NCBI GenBank assembly: GCA_902489925.1
Contig: CABUBX010000038.1
Location: 1 to 14,897, forward strand
DNA: 14,897 nt
Reading direction: 5' to 3'
Source of the DNA: an uncultured Lachnospiraceae bacterium
Lineage (GTDB): Bacteria > Bacillota > Clostridia > Lachnospirales > Lachnospiraceae
Under the pieces are notes generated by a model, which made no database searches, was not told the DNA's origin, and worked only from the letters and a program-made list of their open reading frames with translations. Below are positions 1 through 6,903 of the stretch, piece after piece. Every line of letters starts with the position of its first letter. Positions within the stretch are counted from its first letter, which is position 1. Both the position numbers and the translations under genes were made by a program.

Positions 1-238
1 CCATGTACTGCGAATCCGAATAAAGTTCGACAACACACGGACGGTTTAATGCCTCAAGCCCCTTAATCGCCGCCATTAACTCCATACGGTTGTTGGTTGT
101 CTTTTTATAGCCTGCGGATAATTCCTTGACGTGCAGCTGTCCCTTTGAATCAGTATATTCAAGGACAGCGCCGTAACCGCCCGGGCCGTCAGGATTGCCT
201 CGCGCCGAGCCATCAGTATATATCTTTACAAACATCAT
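1..238 (-). CDS. rnhA: Ribonuclease HI, N-terminal part (gene cut by the window edge)
   Basis: RNase HI cleaves the RNA strand of RNA:DNA hybrids in the cytoplasm. The first 79 residues are visible and the rest lies beyond base 1. They carry the hallmark start KIYTDGSARGNP, the GGYGAVL strand, TTNNRMEL and the YSDSQYM segment. The acidic residues D9, E53 and D75 match the first three members of the catalytic DEDD tetrad; the fourth would lie outside the window. Two adjacent ATG codons (at 238 and 235) could both serve as start. An AGGAG ribosome binding site lies about 9 bases upstream of 238 and directly abuts the TAA stop of the MutS-like gene, so the two genes are probably co-transcribed and translationally coupled. 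Family assignment is firm. Confidence 0.93.
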   Translation of the reverse strand, partial: MMFVKIYTDGSARGNPDGPGGYGAVLEYTDSKGQLHVKELSAGYKKTTNNRMELMAAIKGLEALNRPCVVELYSDSQYM

Positions 239-252
239 TCTTTTTCTCTCCT

Positions 253-1944
253 TTACAAGCGCCACTGTCCGGTTGTCTCAAACTGAGATGCCGTAACCGC
301 AGCCCTATCAATTAATTTTTCATCAAAGCCGATAATTCCGAGAAGCTTAATGGCATTTCTTGAAACTGCTTTTCCTCTATACAGCCTGTAATCAAAAGTC
401 ACCTTATCTTCCTCCACCATTTCCTGGAAATGATAATTATCATAGGTTTCCTTTAAAAGCTCTGTCAATTCAATATCATGGGTTGCCGCAAAGCATATCG
501 TATTCATCATTGCCAGTCTGTTTAAAATCTGGGATGAGGCCGCAATTCTTTCAATCGTATTCGTTCCCCGAAGCACTTCATCAATGAAGCAAAGCATCGG
601 CACCTTGCCGTCCCCTTCTTTGACGATACGCTTTAGCGACTTGATTTCAACAATAAAATAACTTTCGCCGCCGCTTAAATTGTCTCTGAGCGCCATCGAG
701 GAATAAACTCTGAAAAAGTTTGCCCGATAACTTTTTGCCAATACGGTGTGTATGGTCTGTGCCAAAATCGCATTAATCGCCGCCGTCTTTAAAAAGGTGG
801 ACTTGCCCGATGCATTAGAGCCTGTTAAGAGGACACTCTTTTGTGCACAAATATCATTTGTGATTGGCTCATGAATGAGCGGATGAAATATCCCCTCGGC
901 ACAATAGATTTTCTCACAGCTCCCGCCTTTAGTCTGCACAAACTCGGGCACACACCAGCCACCCTCCATCATCTTCCGATAAGAGGCTGTGCCGATATCT
1001 ATATCCAGCTCACCGATATAATCCATAATCTCCGTCAGCTCATCCATATGTCCCAGCACTGTATTGAGGACAAAATCAAAAAGAATCACATCCACATGAA
1101 ATATCATTTTAACATAATCCATCAGCAAATCAAGCAGCGTGCCGCCCATTTGAGAACCGCTGACAAAAAGCCAGCCAAAACGGCTCATTCTTCTAAAGGG
1201 CTTTAAGATTTCCCTCATATGGGCGCTTTCCTTTTCAATGACCGGGATATCCATAGAAGCGATTTTCCACGCACAATAGGTAATGCCCGACATATAAGAA
1301 AAGTTATCAAAAAAGCTTTTATTCTTATAAGTAAAGTAAACAATCATATTGACGGCAATAAAAACAAGTAAAAGCGCCAAAAATTTTGTCGGCGCAATGA
1401 CCGTCAACACAATTGAGGCCACAAGACCGAGAGAAAGAAAAATATTTAATGCCGGATTGTGCTTCGGCGCCTGACGCAAATAATCAAGATACTGATAGAC
1501 ACCCATATTTTTCATCTTGCCAAGACGTTTAAGCCTCATCTGAACGTTAATCCGCTCATCCTCATGGTCTTTGAACCATTCAATCCGCTTTTCCCTCTGT
1601 TTAAGAGGCGTCTCCTCAAAAAAAGGCTCACGCAGTGCGGCGTAGAGATATTCCTCGCCGATTCCTGTACATGTCTGATTTAAAAGCTTAAAGATTTCAT
1701 CCATCTCAAGGTCATTCCATGTAATATCGTCAATAATATCCCCGTGATGCGCTTTGTGTTTAAAATAAAAATCAAGGTACTCATACCGTCCCCTGTCATA
1801 GTCATTCTCAGGTATTTTTCCGTATATCTTTTGGAAAAAGCTTCGCATACGCTGTTTTAAGGTGACTTTATCATAAATTGCTTTCATTAGTATAAAACCA
1901 AATACAGCGGCCGTAACCGCCAGCATTATCTGCCAATCCTCCAT
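253..1944 (-). CDS. Membrane-anchored MutS-like ATPase (MutS domain V protein)
   Basis: The 563-residue protein ends in a clear MutS-type ABC ATPase. Visible elements are a Walker A (GSNASGKST, 375-383), the NLSGGESYFIVEI signature segment (422-434), a Walker B with the MutS extension (LCFIDEVLRGTNT, 451-463), the ATHD switch histidine (487-490), and a C-terminal LYRGKAVSRNAIKLLG segment like that of MutS. The N-terminal half differs from MutS. A hydrophobic helix lies at about 6-24 and a hydrophobic hairpin at about 166-206, predicting membrane anchoring. There is no mismatch-recognition domain I, and no Smr nuclease domain as in MutS2. At 563 residues it is much shorter than MutS (about 850). 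An AGGAGG lies 8 bases before the ATG. Its real substrate is unknown, so a classical mismatch-repair role should not be assumed. Confidence 0.85.
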   Translation of the reverse strand: MEDWQIMLAVTAAVFGFILMKAIYDKVTLKQRMRSFFQKIYGKIPENDYDRGRYEYLDFYFKHKAHHGDIIDDITWNDLEMDEIFKLLNQTCTGIGEEYLYAALREPFFEETPLKQREKRIEWFKDHEDERINVQMRLKRLGKMKNMGVYQYLDYLRQAPKHNPALNIFLSLGLVASIVLTVIAPTKFLALLLVFIAVNMIVYFTYKNKSFFDNFSYMSGITYCAWKIASMDIPVIEKESAHMREILKPFRRMSRFGWLFVSGSQMGGTLLDLLMDYVKMIFHVDVILFDFVLNTVLGHMDELTEIMDYIGELDIDIGTASYRKMMEGGWCVPEFVQTKGGSCEKIYCAEGIFHPLIHEPITNDICAQKSVLLTGSNASGKSTFLKTAAINAILAQTIHTVLAKSYRANFFRVYSSMALRDNLSGGESYFIVEIKSLKRIVKEGDGKVPMLCFIDEVLRGTNTIERIAASSQILNRLAMMNTICFAATHDIELTELLKETYDNYHFQEMVEEDKVTFDYRLYRGKAVSRNAIKLLGIIGFDEKLIDRAAVTASQFETTGQWRL

Positions 1945-2019
1945 GCATCATACCTCCTGTTGCCGTTTTATTCGCCCGCTTATATGCAGCGGACACTTTC
2001 TGTATCAAATGTAAATTTT

Positions 2020-2049
2020 ATTATAGCATACACCTGCCGCAGGCTACAA
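2020..2049 (-). promoter_or_regulatory. Candidate promoter of the MutS-like/rnhA unit
   Basis: Read on the minus strand, a perfect TATAAT -10 (2020-2025) follows a weak TTGTAG -35 (2044-2049) at 18 bases. It lies about 75 bases upstream of the MutS-like ATG. The -35 is back-to-back with that of the divergent amidohydrolase promoter, and the CGCAGGCT octamer at 2038-2045 overlaps it. Confidence 0.5.
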
Positions 2050-2083
2050 GCAAAAAGCATTTGTAAAACATTGCCCGCAGGCT
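2038..2083. repeat. Pair of CGCAGGCT direct repeats between the divergent promoters
   Basis: The octamer CGCAGGCT occurs at 2038-2045 and again at 2076-2083, 38 bases apart. The first copy overlaps the -35 of the leftward promoter and the second touches the -10 of the rightward promoter. This placement would suit a shared regulator, but the repeat is short and could be chance. Confidence 0.3.
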
Positions 2084-2089
2084 TATAAT
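2061..2089 (+). promoter_or_regulatory. Promoter of the amidohydrolase gene
   Basis: A TTGTAA -35 (2061-2066) and a perfect TATAAT -10 (2084-2089) are separated by the optimal 17 bases. The ATG follows about 41 bases after the -10. A second CGCAGGCT octamer (2076-2083) directly abuts the -10 element. Confidence 0.65.
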
Positions 2090-2130
2090 AAAGCTATAGA
2101 CTATATATACTGCAAAAGGGAGGTTTTTTT

Positions 2131-3705
2131 ATGGCAACAATCTACTATAACGGTACTTTTATTTCCTGCGAGGAAGATAACCGTATTTTTTCCGTGCTTA
2201 TTACAGACGGTGATAAAATCGTCTACACAGGCTGTGAAATTCCAAGCCGTTTTAAGGAGTCAAAGCGCATCAACATGAACGGGCGATGCGTCATTCCTGC
2301 TTTTTCGGATACCCATATCCACTTTGAAAGCTTTGCGCTTTTTGCGACCACCGCAGATGTCCGTGATGCCAAAAATTTTGAAGACATGGGAAATATTTTA
2401 AACGCGTACATTGACACCCACCCGGAGGCTGAGTTTTTCCCGGCTTACGGCTGCAGCGCCCACACCGTTGAGGAAAAAAGACTGCCTGAGCGTGATGACC
2501 TTGACAAGATGGTTTCCATTCCGCTGCTTATTGTCAAGTATGACGGTCACGCTGCCGTTGCAAACTCTGCATTAATTGACGCTTTCCCGGAGGAAGTAAC
2601 CTGCGATTCGGGCTTTGACAAGGAAACCGGCTGGCTCTATCAAAATGCTTTTTATAAAGCTGTCAATTTTATTACTGCCAAAGTATCTCCGATTGCACTC
2701 TTAAAGGGCATGTATGAGGCTGCAGATACATTGGCCGGCCGGGGCATCGGCTATATTCATACAGTTGAGGGCGTCGGCTATAAAAATGATATCGACATCG
2801 ACACCATTGAACTTATTCACTCGGCTCTGCCGCAAAAGTTTACCGTATTCTTTCAGACAATGGATACCCAAAAGGTTGTACGCCGCAAAATGAAGCATAT
2901 CGGCGGCTGCTTCCGCCTTGCCCTTGACGGCTGCTTCGGCTCGGAGGATGCCGCGCTGACACAAGGCTACACAAACAACCCTGACAACAAAGGCTTCCTC
3001 GCTTACTCGCAGGAGGAGGTGGATAACTTCTGTATCGCCGCCAACCGCGCCGGACTTCAGATTGCCATGCATGCCATCGGTGACGCCGCCGTCTCACAGG
3101 CACTTCACGGATTTGAGGCCGCACTTAAAGACATGCCAAGGACAGATGTCCGCCACATTTTAATCCACGGTGATTTAATGTCTGAGGACGCCATAAAAAA
3201 AGCGGCCCAGCTGCATATCACTATTGCGGTTCAGCCTGCATTTCTTCATTGGAGAGAGGAACCTGAAAGCTACCTGACCTCCATTTTGGGCGAGCGCGCA
3301 AAACAGATTCTTCCGCTGCGCTCGATGGTTGATAACGGACTTTTAGTCACATCGGGAAGCGACGGCCCATGTACAGTACCGAACCCGATTTTCGGTATTT
3401 ATGCCGCCTGCAATCATCCTGATGAGGCACAGTCACTGACGCCCCTTGAAGCACTGAAAACCTACACCCTATGGGCTGCACAAAGCGCCGGTGACGATGA
3501 TTTGTACGGCAGTCTCACCGCCGGAAAAAAAGCAAATTTTGTTGTTCTTGATAAAAACATTCTTGAAGTGCCAAAAGAAGAAATCAAAGACATCAAGCTT
3601 TGCGGCGTCTTTCTTGACGGCAAACGCTATAAAACGGGCAAACCGTTTAAGATGGCAGGCTTTGGCGCACAGGTTTTGAAATCAAAATTAAAAGGTAAAC
3701 TATAA
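2131..3705 (+). CDS. Amidohydrolase family 3 (YtcJ-like) metal-dependent hydrolase
   Basis: This 524-residue protein has the Amidohydro_3 layout: an N-terminal beta-sandwich strand, a TIM-barrel core, and a C-terminal sandwich ending in the LTAGKKANFVVLD motif. Metal-site residues are visible: THIH (H62, H64), H314 in AMHAIGD, H346 in LIHGD, and D411 in TSGSDGP. The segment FRLALDGCFGS (261-271) corresponds to a family motif usually written with Lys in front (vK..DG), but here the basic residue is Arg262. Enzymes of this family hydrolyse C-N bonds of amides, formamides or cyclic ureides, and the substrate here cannot be read from sequence. No signal peptide is seen. GGGAGG lies 7 bases before the ATG. 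It is the only plus-strand gene, monocistronic, bounded by its own promoter and a terminator. Confidence 0.88.
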   Translation: MATIYYNGTFISCEEDNRIFSVLITDGDKIVYTGCEIPSRFKESKRINMNGRCVIPAFSDTHIHFESFALFATTADVRDAKNFEDMGNILNAYIDTHPEAEFFPAYGCSAHTVEEKRLPERDDLDKMVSIPLLIVKYDGHAAVANSALIDAFPEEVTCDSGFDKETGWLYQNAFYKAVNFITAKVSPIALLKGMYEAADTLAGRGIGYIHTVEGVGYKNDIDIDTIELIHSALPQKFTVFFQTMDTQKVVRRKMKHIGGCFRLALDGCFGSEDAALTQGYTNNPDNKGFLAYSQEEVDNFCIAANRAGLQIAMHAIGDAAVSQALHGFEAALKDMPRTDVRHILIHGDLMSEDAIKKAAQLHITIAVQPAFLHWREEPESYLTSILGERAKQILPLRSMVDNGLLVTSGSDGPCTVPNPIFGIYAACNHPDEAQSLTPLEALKTYTLWAAQSAGDDDLYGSLTAGKKANFVVLDKNILEVPKEEIKDIKLCGVFLDGKRYKTGKPFKMAGFGAQVLKSKLKGKL

Positions 3706-3753
3706 ATAAACTTATTGCTTTAGACGTCATGTTGCTGCTGTCTTGCTATACAA

Positions 3754-3797
3754 AAAGCCGAATGACCTGAAATTTATAACTCAGGCCATTCGGCTTT
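3754..3797. terminator. Bidirectional intrinsic terminator between amidohydrolase and ilvC
   Basis: An inverted repeat with 17-base arms (3754-3770 and 3781-3797) has a single mismatch and a 10-base loop. The outer 11 pairs are AAAGCCGAATG with CATTCGGCTTT. T-rich sequence follows on both strands, with the cleaner T run in the leftward (ilvC) direction. It lies where the two genes converge, so it can end both transcripts. Confidence 0.85.
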
Positions 3798-3813
3798 CTT
3801 AATTTAATTATAA

Positions 3814-4824
3814 TTAGTTATTGATTAACTTATTGTCATCATTCCAGCTGTAGAGCTTTCTTAACTCAGCGCCGACTTTTTCTGCCGGATGCTCAGCGGC
3901 ACGTTTTCTCATCGCTTTGAAGTGCGGTGCGCCAACCTGATTCTCAAGCAGCCAGTTCTTTGCAAATGTACCGTCCTGGATATCTGAAAGAATCTGCTTC
4001 ATCGCCTTCTTTGTCTCGTCTGTAACAATCTTTGGTCCTGTAATATAATCGCCAAATTCTGCTGTATTTGAAATAGAATATCTCATGCCTGCAAAGCCGC
4101 TCTCGAAAATAAGGTCAACAATGAGCTTCATCTCGTGGATACATTCAAAATAAGCATTCTCCGGTGCATAGCCCGCCTCAACAAGTGTCTCATATCCTGC
4201 CTGCATCAGTGCGCAAACACCGCCGCAAAGCACAGCCTGCTCACCGAAAAGGTCTGTCTCTGTCTCAACTCTGAAAGTTGTCTCAAGCACACCGGCTCTT
4301 GCGCCGCCGATACCAAGTGCATAAGCAAGACCCATATCCTTCGCCTTACCTGTCGCATCCTGCTCAACTGCGATTAAACAAGGTACGCCTTTGCCTTCCT
4401 GATACTGGCTTCTTACAGTATGTCCCGGTCCCTTAGGTGCAATCATTACAACGTCTACATCCTTCGGAGGAATAATCTGTCCGAAATGAATTGCAAAACC
4501 ATGTGCGAACATCAGCATATTGCCCGGCTCAAGGTTTGGTGCAACGGATTCCTTATACATCGCTGCCTGCTTTTCATCATTAATTAAAATCATAATAATG
4601 TCTGCTCTCTTTGCCGCTTCTGCTGCTGTATATACTTTAAATCCCTGTGCCTCTGCTTTTGCCCATGACTTACTGCCTTCGTAAAGACCGATAATAACGT
4701 CACAGCCGGATTCCTTTAAATTTAATGCATGTGCATGTCCCTGGCTACCGTAGCCGATAATTGCGATTGTCTTGCCTTCCAATAATGAGAGGTTACAGTC
4801 TTCCTGATAATAAATCTTAGCCAT
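3814..4824 (-). CDS. ilvC: Ketol-acid reductoisomerase (class I)
   Basis: This enzyme converts acetolactate and acetohydroxybutyrate to the dihydroxy acids in valine/leucine and isoleucine synthesis, using Mg2+ and NAD(P)H. At 336 residues it has the short class I length. The Rossmann motif GYGSQGHAHA (24-33) opens the N-terminal domain. H108 lies in MFAHGF, and KGPGHTVR is at 131-138. The metal ligands D191 and E195 lie in ETETDLFGEQ, with further acidic positions E227 and E231 and Ser252 in the C-terminal knotted domain. The cofactor loop reads GLYEGSKSW, with Tyr48 where many class I enzymes have Arg. An AGGAGG lies 8 bases before the ATG. It has its own promoter, although ilvN sits just upstream in the same direction. 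The family call is very secure; cofactor preference is not. Confidence 0.97.
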   Translation of the reverse strand: MAKIYYQEDCNLSLLEGKTIAIIGYGSQGHAHALNLKESGCDVIIGLYEGSKSWAKAEAQGFKVYTAAEAAKRADIIMILINDEKQAAMYKESVAPNLEPGNMLMFAHGFAIHFGQIIPPKDVDVVMIAPKGPGHTVRSQYQEGKGVPCLIAVEQDATGKAKDMGLAYALGIGGARAGVLETTFRVETETDLFGEQAVLCGGVCALMQAGYETLVEAGYAPENAYFECIHEMKLIVDLIFESGFAGMRYSISNTAEFGDYITGPKIVTDETKKAMKQILSDIQDGTFAKNWLLENQVGAPHFKAMRKRAAEHPAEKVGAELRKLYSWNDDNKLINN

Positions 4825-4846
4825 TTGAAATTCCTCCTAAATATGT

Positions 4847-4873
4847 ATTAGTCATTTAATGTGTTAAACTAAT
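4847..4873. promoter_or_regulatory. Dyad around the ilvC transcription start (possible operator)
   Basis: ATTAGT (4847-4852) and its exact inverse ACTAAT (4868-4873) are separated by 15 bases. The inner sequence adds a short AT-rich dyad (TTTAA/TTAAA). It starts about 8 bases downstream of the ilvC -10, where a repressor would block initiation. It could instead be a weak leader hairpin. The arms are short and AT-rich, so chance is possible. Confidence 0.35.
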
Positions 4874-4880
4874 TAAGTCT

Positions 4881-4908
4881 ATTCTAGTCCTTTTTTTTGA
4901 TTTGTCAA
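4881..4908 (-). promoter_or_regulatory. ilvC promoter
   Basis: On the minus strand a consensus TTGACA -35 (4903-4908) and a TAGAAT -10 (4881-4886, one base off consensus) are 16 bases apart. They sit between the ilvN stop and the ilvC start, so ilvC can be transcribed independently of ilvN. No convincing terminator separates ilvN from this promoter. Confidence 0.75.
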
Positions 4909-4955
4909 TAGCAATCACTTTACTTTTTTACTTTATTGCGATAAATTTCAAAAAA

Positions 4956-5462
4956 TCAATCCAAGTAACGGATATCCTCTGCCCCGCGGGCAAGACCTGT
5001 GATACCGGTTCTCGCAAGTTCTAAAATCTCATAGCCTTCTAAAAGATTAATAAAGGCTTCCAGCTTTGACTGATTTCCGGTAAGCTCAATAATCAGTGAC
5101 TCACTGCAGACATCAATAATATTTGCTCTGAATATATTTGCCACAGAAATAATCGCAGGACGCTGTACATCTGTCGCTCTGACCTTCACAAGTACAAGCT
5201 CTCTTGCCACATATTCTCCGTCATCCAAGCACTTGATATCTAAAACATCCACCAATTTTCTAAGCTGCTTTTCAATCTGCTCAAGAATCTGGTCGTCGCC
5301 GCGCACGGCAACTGTCATTCTTGAAAAACGCGGGTTGGCTGTCTCGCCTACTGTTAAACTGTCAATATTGTATCCGCGGCGTGAAAACAAGCCGGAAACA
5401 CGGCTTAAAACACCGGCTGTATTATCTACAAGAATTGACAGCACTCTTTTACGCTCGTTCAT
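4956..5462 (-). CDS. ilvN: Acetolactate synthase regulatory (small) subunit
   Basis: This is the regulatory partner of acetolactate synthase (IlvB), which mediates valine feedback at the first common step of branched-chain amino acid synthesis. The 168-residue product begins with an N-terminal ACT domain (about 4-78: VLSILVDNTAGVLSRVSGLF, then RRGYNIDSLTVG, the classic small-subunit signature). The C-terminal small-subunit domain (about 83-157) contains ELVLVKV and the ELTG motif. The ATG at 5462 is chosen because AGAGG lies 7 bases upstream and the family start MxxxxxLSILVDN fits. An in-frame ATG at 5504 would add 14 unrelated residues encoded by the leader stem region. The catalytic ilvB is not adjacent. 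ilvC follows on the same strand after about 130 bases. The call is firm. Confidence 0.95.
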   Translation of the reverse strand: MNERKRVLSILVDNTAGVLSRVSGLFSRRGYNIDSLTVGETANPRFSRMTVAVRGDDQILEQIEKQLRKLVDVLDIKCLDDGEYVARELVLVKVRATDVQRPAIISVANIFRANIIDVCSESLIIELTGNQSKLEAFINLLEGYEILELARTGITGLARGAEDIRYLD

Positions 5463-5480
5463 GTATACACCTCTTTCAGC

Positions 5481-5555
5481 GGCATCAGCCAAAGGCTTTG
5501 CCATCTCATACTATGATGCCGGCATCAAAAGCCCACAGGCTTTTAATGCCAACAT
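5481..5555 (-). promoter_or_regulatory. Structured ilvN leader, attenuator-like, with a 14-codon ORF
   Basis: Four complementary segments follow each other in the RNA: A GGCAUU (5550-5545), B GAUGCC (5526-5521), C GGCAUC (5520-5515) and D GAUGCC (5486-5481). A:B closes a 13-pair stem with a 4-base UGUG loop (arms 5538-5550 and 5521-5533, one U:G pair). C:D closes a second structure ending about 7 bases before the ilvN ribosome binding site, and B:C is a perfect palindrome. An ORF of 14 codons (5555 down to stop 5511; product MLALKACGLLMPAS) overlaps A to C and has four Leu codons. It has no Shine-Dalgarno sequence and starts only a few bases after the predicted transcript start. The structure is visible; the attenuation role is inferred. 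The A:B stem could also simply terminate enolase transcription. Confidence 0.45.
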
Positions 5556-5568
5556 GATGTTATTCAAT

Positions 5569-5597
5569 ATTGTACCTGTCGTTTCTTTTATTGTCAA
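5569..5597 (-). promoter_or_regulatory. ilvN promoter
   Basis: On the minus strand a perfect TTGACA -35 (5592-5597) and a TACAAT -10 (5569-5574) are spaced by exactly 17 bases. The -35 begins only about 13 bases past the enolase stop. Transcription would start near 5562, leaving a leader of roughly 100 bases before the ilvN ATG. Confidence 0.8.
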
Positions 5598-5609
5598 CAC
5601 TTTTCTTGA

Positions 5610-6887
5610 TTAAAGTAGTAGACAATCAAAGCTGCGGAAATTTGCCATACTTCCAAGCTCATCTTCTATACGCAGCAGACGATTATATTTTGCCGTGCGC
5701 TCACCTCTTGCCGGCGCGCCTGTCTTTATATGTCCGGCATTGACTGCAACTGCAAAATCTGCGATAAACGTATCCTCACTTTCACCCGAGCGATGGGATA
5801 TGATTGTTTTATATCCCGACTGCTTTGCAATATTAACTGTTTCCAGTGTTTCTGTCACTGTGCCGACCTGATTCGGCTTAATTAAAATGCCGTTTGCCGC
5901 ACCGCGTCCGATACCCATGCGCAGCCGCACATCCTTTGTGACAAACAAATCATCGCCGATAAGATATGTCTTTTTTCCAAGACTTTGCGTCATGGCCTTC
6001 CATCCGTCCCAGTCCTCCTCAGCCAGTCCGTCCTCAATCGAATAAATCGGATAGGCCTCACACAATTTTTCATAATATCGAATCATACCGTCCGAATCCA
6101 GTTTTTTGTGCTCTCCCGAAAGTTCATAGCGCCCCTCCCTGTAAAATTCACTGGCAGCGGCATCAATTGAAAACTTAATATCACTTCCCGGCTCATAGCC
6201 CGCCTGCTCTGAAGCTTTAACAAGAAGCTCAAGCGCTTCCTTTGTCCCTTTAAGCTTAGGGGCATAACCGCCCTCGTCGCCAAGGCCCGTCTCAAGACCT
6301 TCTTTTTTTAAAACAGCTCTTAAACTATGATAAACCTCACTGCCCATTCGAAGACTTTCCTTGTACGTTTTTGCACCAAAAGGCACAATCATAAATTCCT
6401 GAAAATCCAGTTGGTTGTCCGCATGTGCACCGCCGTTTAATATATTCATCATCGGCAGCGGCAGCATACTTGCAGAGACACCCCCGAGATAACGATAAAG
6501 CGGCATATGCAGTTCATGGGCAGCGGCGCGGGCACAGGCCATAGATACGCTCAAAATAGCATTGGCACCGAGACGGCTTTTATTGTCCGTGCCGTCAAGC
6601 AGCACCATTGTTTTATCAATGGCTGTCTGTTTAAAAACATCTTTGCCGCAAAGTGCATCAAAAATCTCCGTATTGACGTTTTTTATTGCCGATAAAACTT
6701 CCTTGCCCATATACCTGCCGGCGTCATTATCCCTCAGTTCTACCGCCTCATAAATTCCCGTTGACGCACCGCTTGGCACAATCGCCCGTCCAAACGCACC
6801 GGCGCTTGTTCGCACCTGTGTCTCTATTGTCGGATTTCCCCGTGAATCCAACACCTCTCTGGCATATATTTCTTTAATTTCAGACAT
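5610..6887 (-). CDS. eno: Enolase (phosphopyruvate hydratase)
   Basis: Enolase interconverts 2-phosphoglycerate and phosphoenolpyruvate in glycolysis. The 425-residue protein has the full active site: SGAST loop (39-43), H155 in GGAHADN, catalytic E205 in GDEGG, metal ligands D242 (IDAAASEF), E285 (SIEDGL) and D312 (GDDLFVT), the base K337 (ILIKPNQ), the SHRSG loop (364-368) and K388 (GHIKTG). Several normally stereotyped stretches differ slightly, for example IKPNQVGTVTET and GAPARGERTAKYN, so this may be a second, diverged copy and not the only enolase. GGAGGT lies about 6 bases before the ATG. A strong promoter for ilvN begins directly after its stop, so it is probably transcribed separately from ilvN. 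The catalytic function is very likely intact. Confidence 0.95.
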   Translation of the reverse strand: MSEIKEIYAREVLDSRGNPTIETQVRTSAGAFGRAIVPSGASTGIYEAVELRDNDAGRYMGKEVLSAIKNVNTEIFDALCGKDVFKQTAIDKTMVLLDGTDNKSRLGANAILSVSMACARAAAHELHMPLYRYLGGVSASMLPLPMMNILNGGAHADNQLDFQEFMIVPFGAKTYKESLRMGSEVYHSLRAVLKKEGLETGLGDEGGYAPKLKGTKEALELLVKASEQAGYEPGSDIKFSIDAAASEFYREGRYELSGEHKKLDSDGMIRYYEKLCEAYPIYSIEDGLAEEDWDGWKAMTQSLGKKTYLIGDDLFVTKDVRLRMGIGRGAANGILIKPNQVGTVTETLETVNIAKQSGYKTIISHRSGESEDTFIADFAVAVNAGHIKTGAPARGERTAKYNRLLRIEDELGSMANFRSFDCLLL

Positions 6888-6903
6888 AAAATAACCTCCA
6901 GTC

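Noticed and set aside
841..1206. Plus-strand open reading frame of 121 codons
   Set aside because: It lies wholly opposite the MutS-like gene, has no ribosome site, and its composition is that of an antisense shadow.
2701..3124. Two minus-strand open frames opposite the amidohydrolase
   Set aside because: Antisense shadows in different frames of a well-supported gene; no recognisable protein features.
4825..4955. T-box or other known riboswitch before ilvC
   Set aside because: The gap is short and AT-rich and lacks the T-box sequence or any multi-stem architecture; only a promoter and a small dyad are visible.
5463..5504. N-terminal extension of IlvN by 14 residues
   Set aside because: No ribosome site at 5504, the extension falls in leader hairpin sequence, and the AGAGG site points to 5462.
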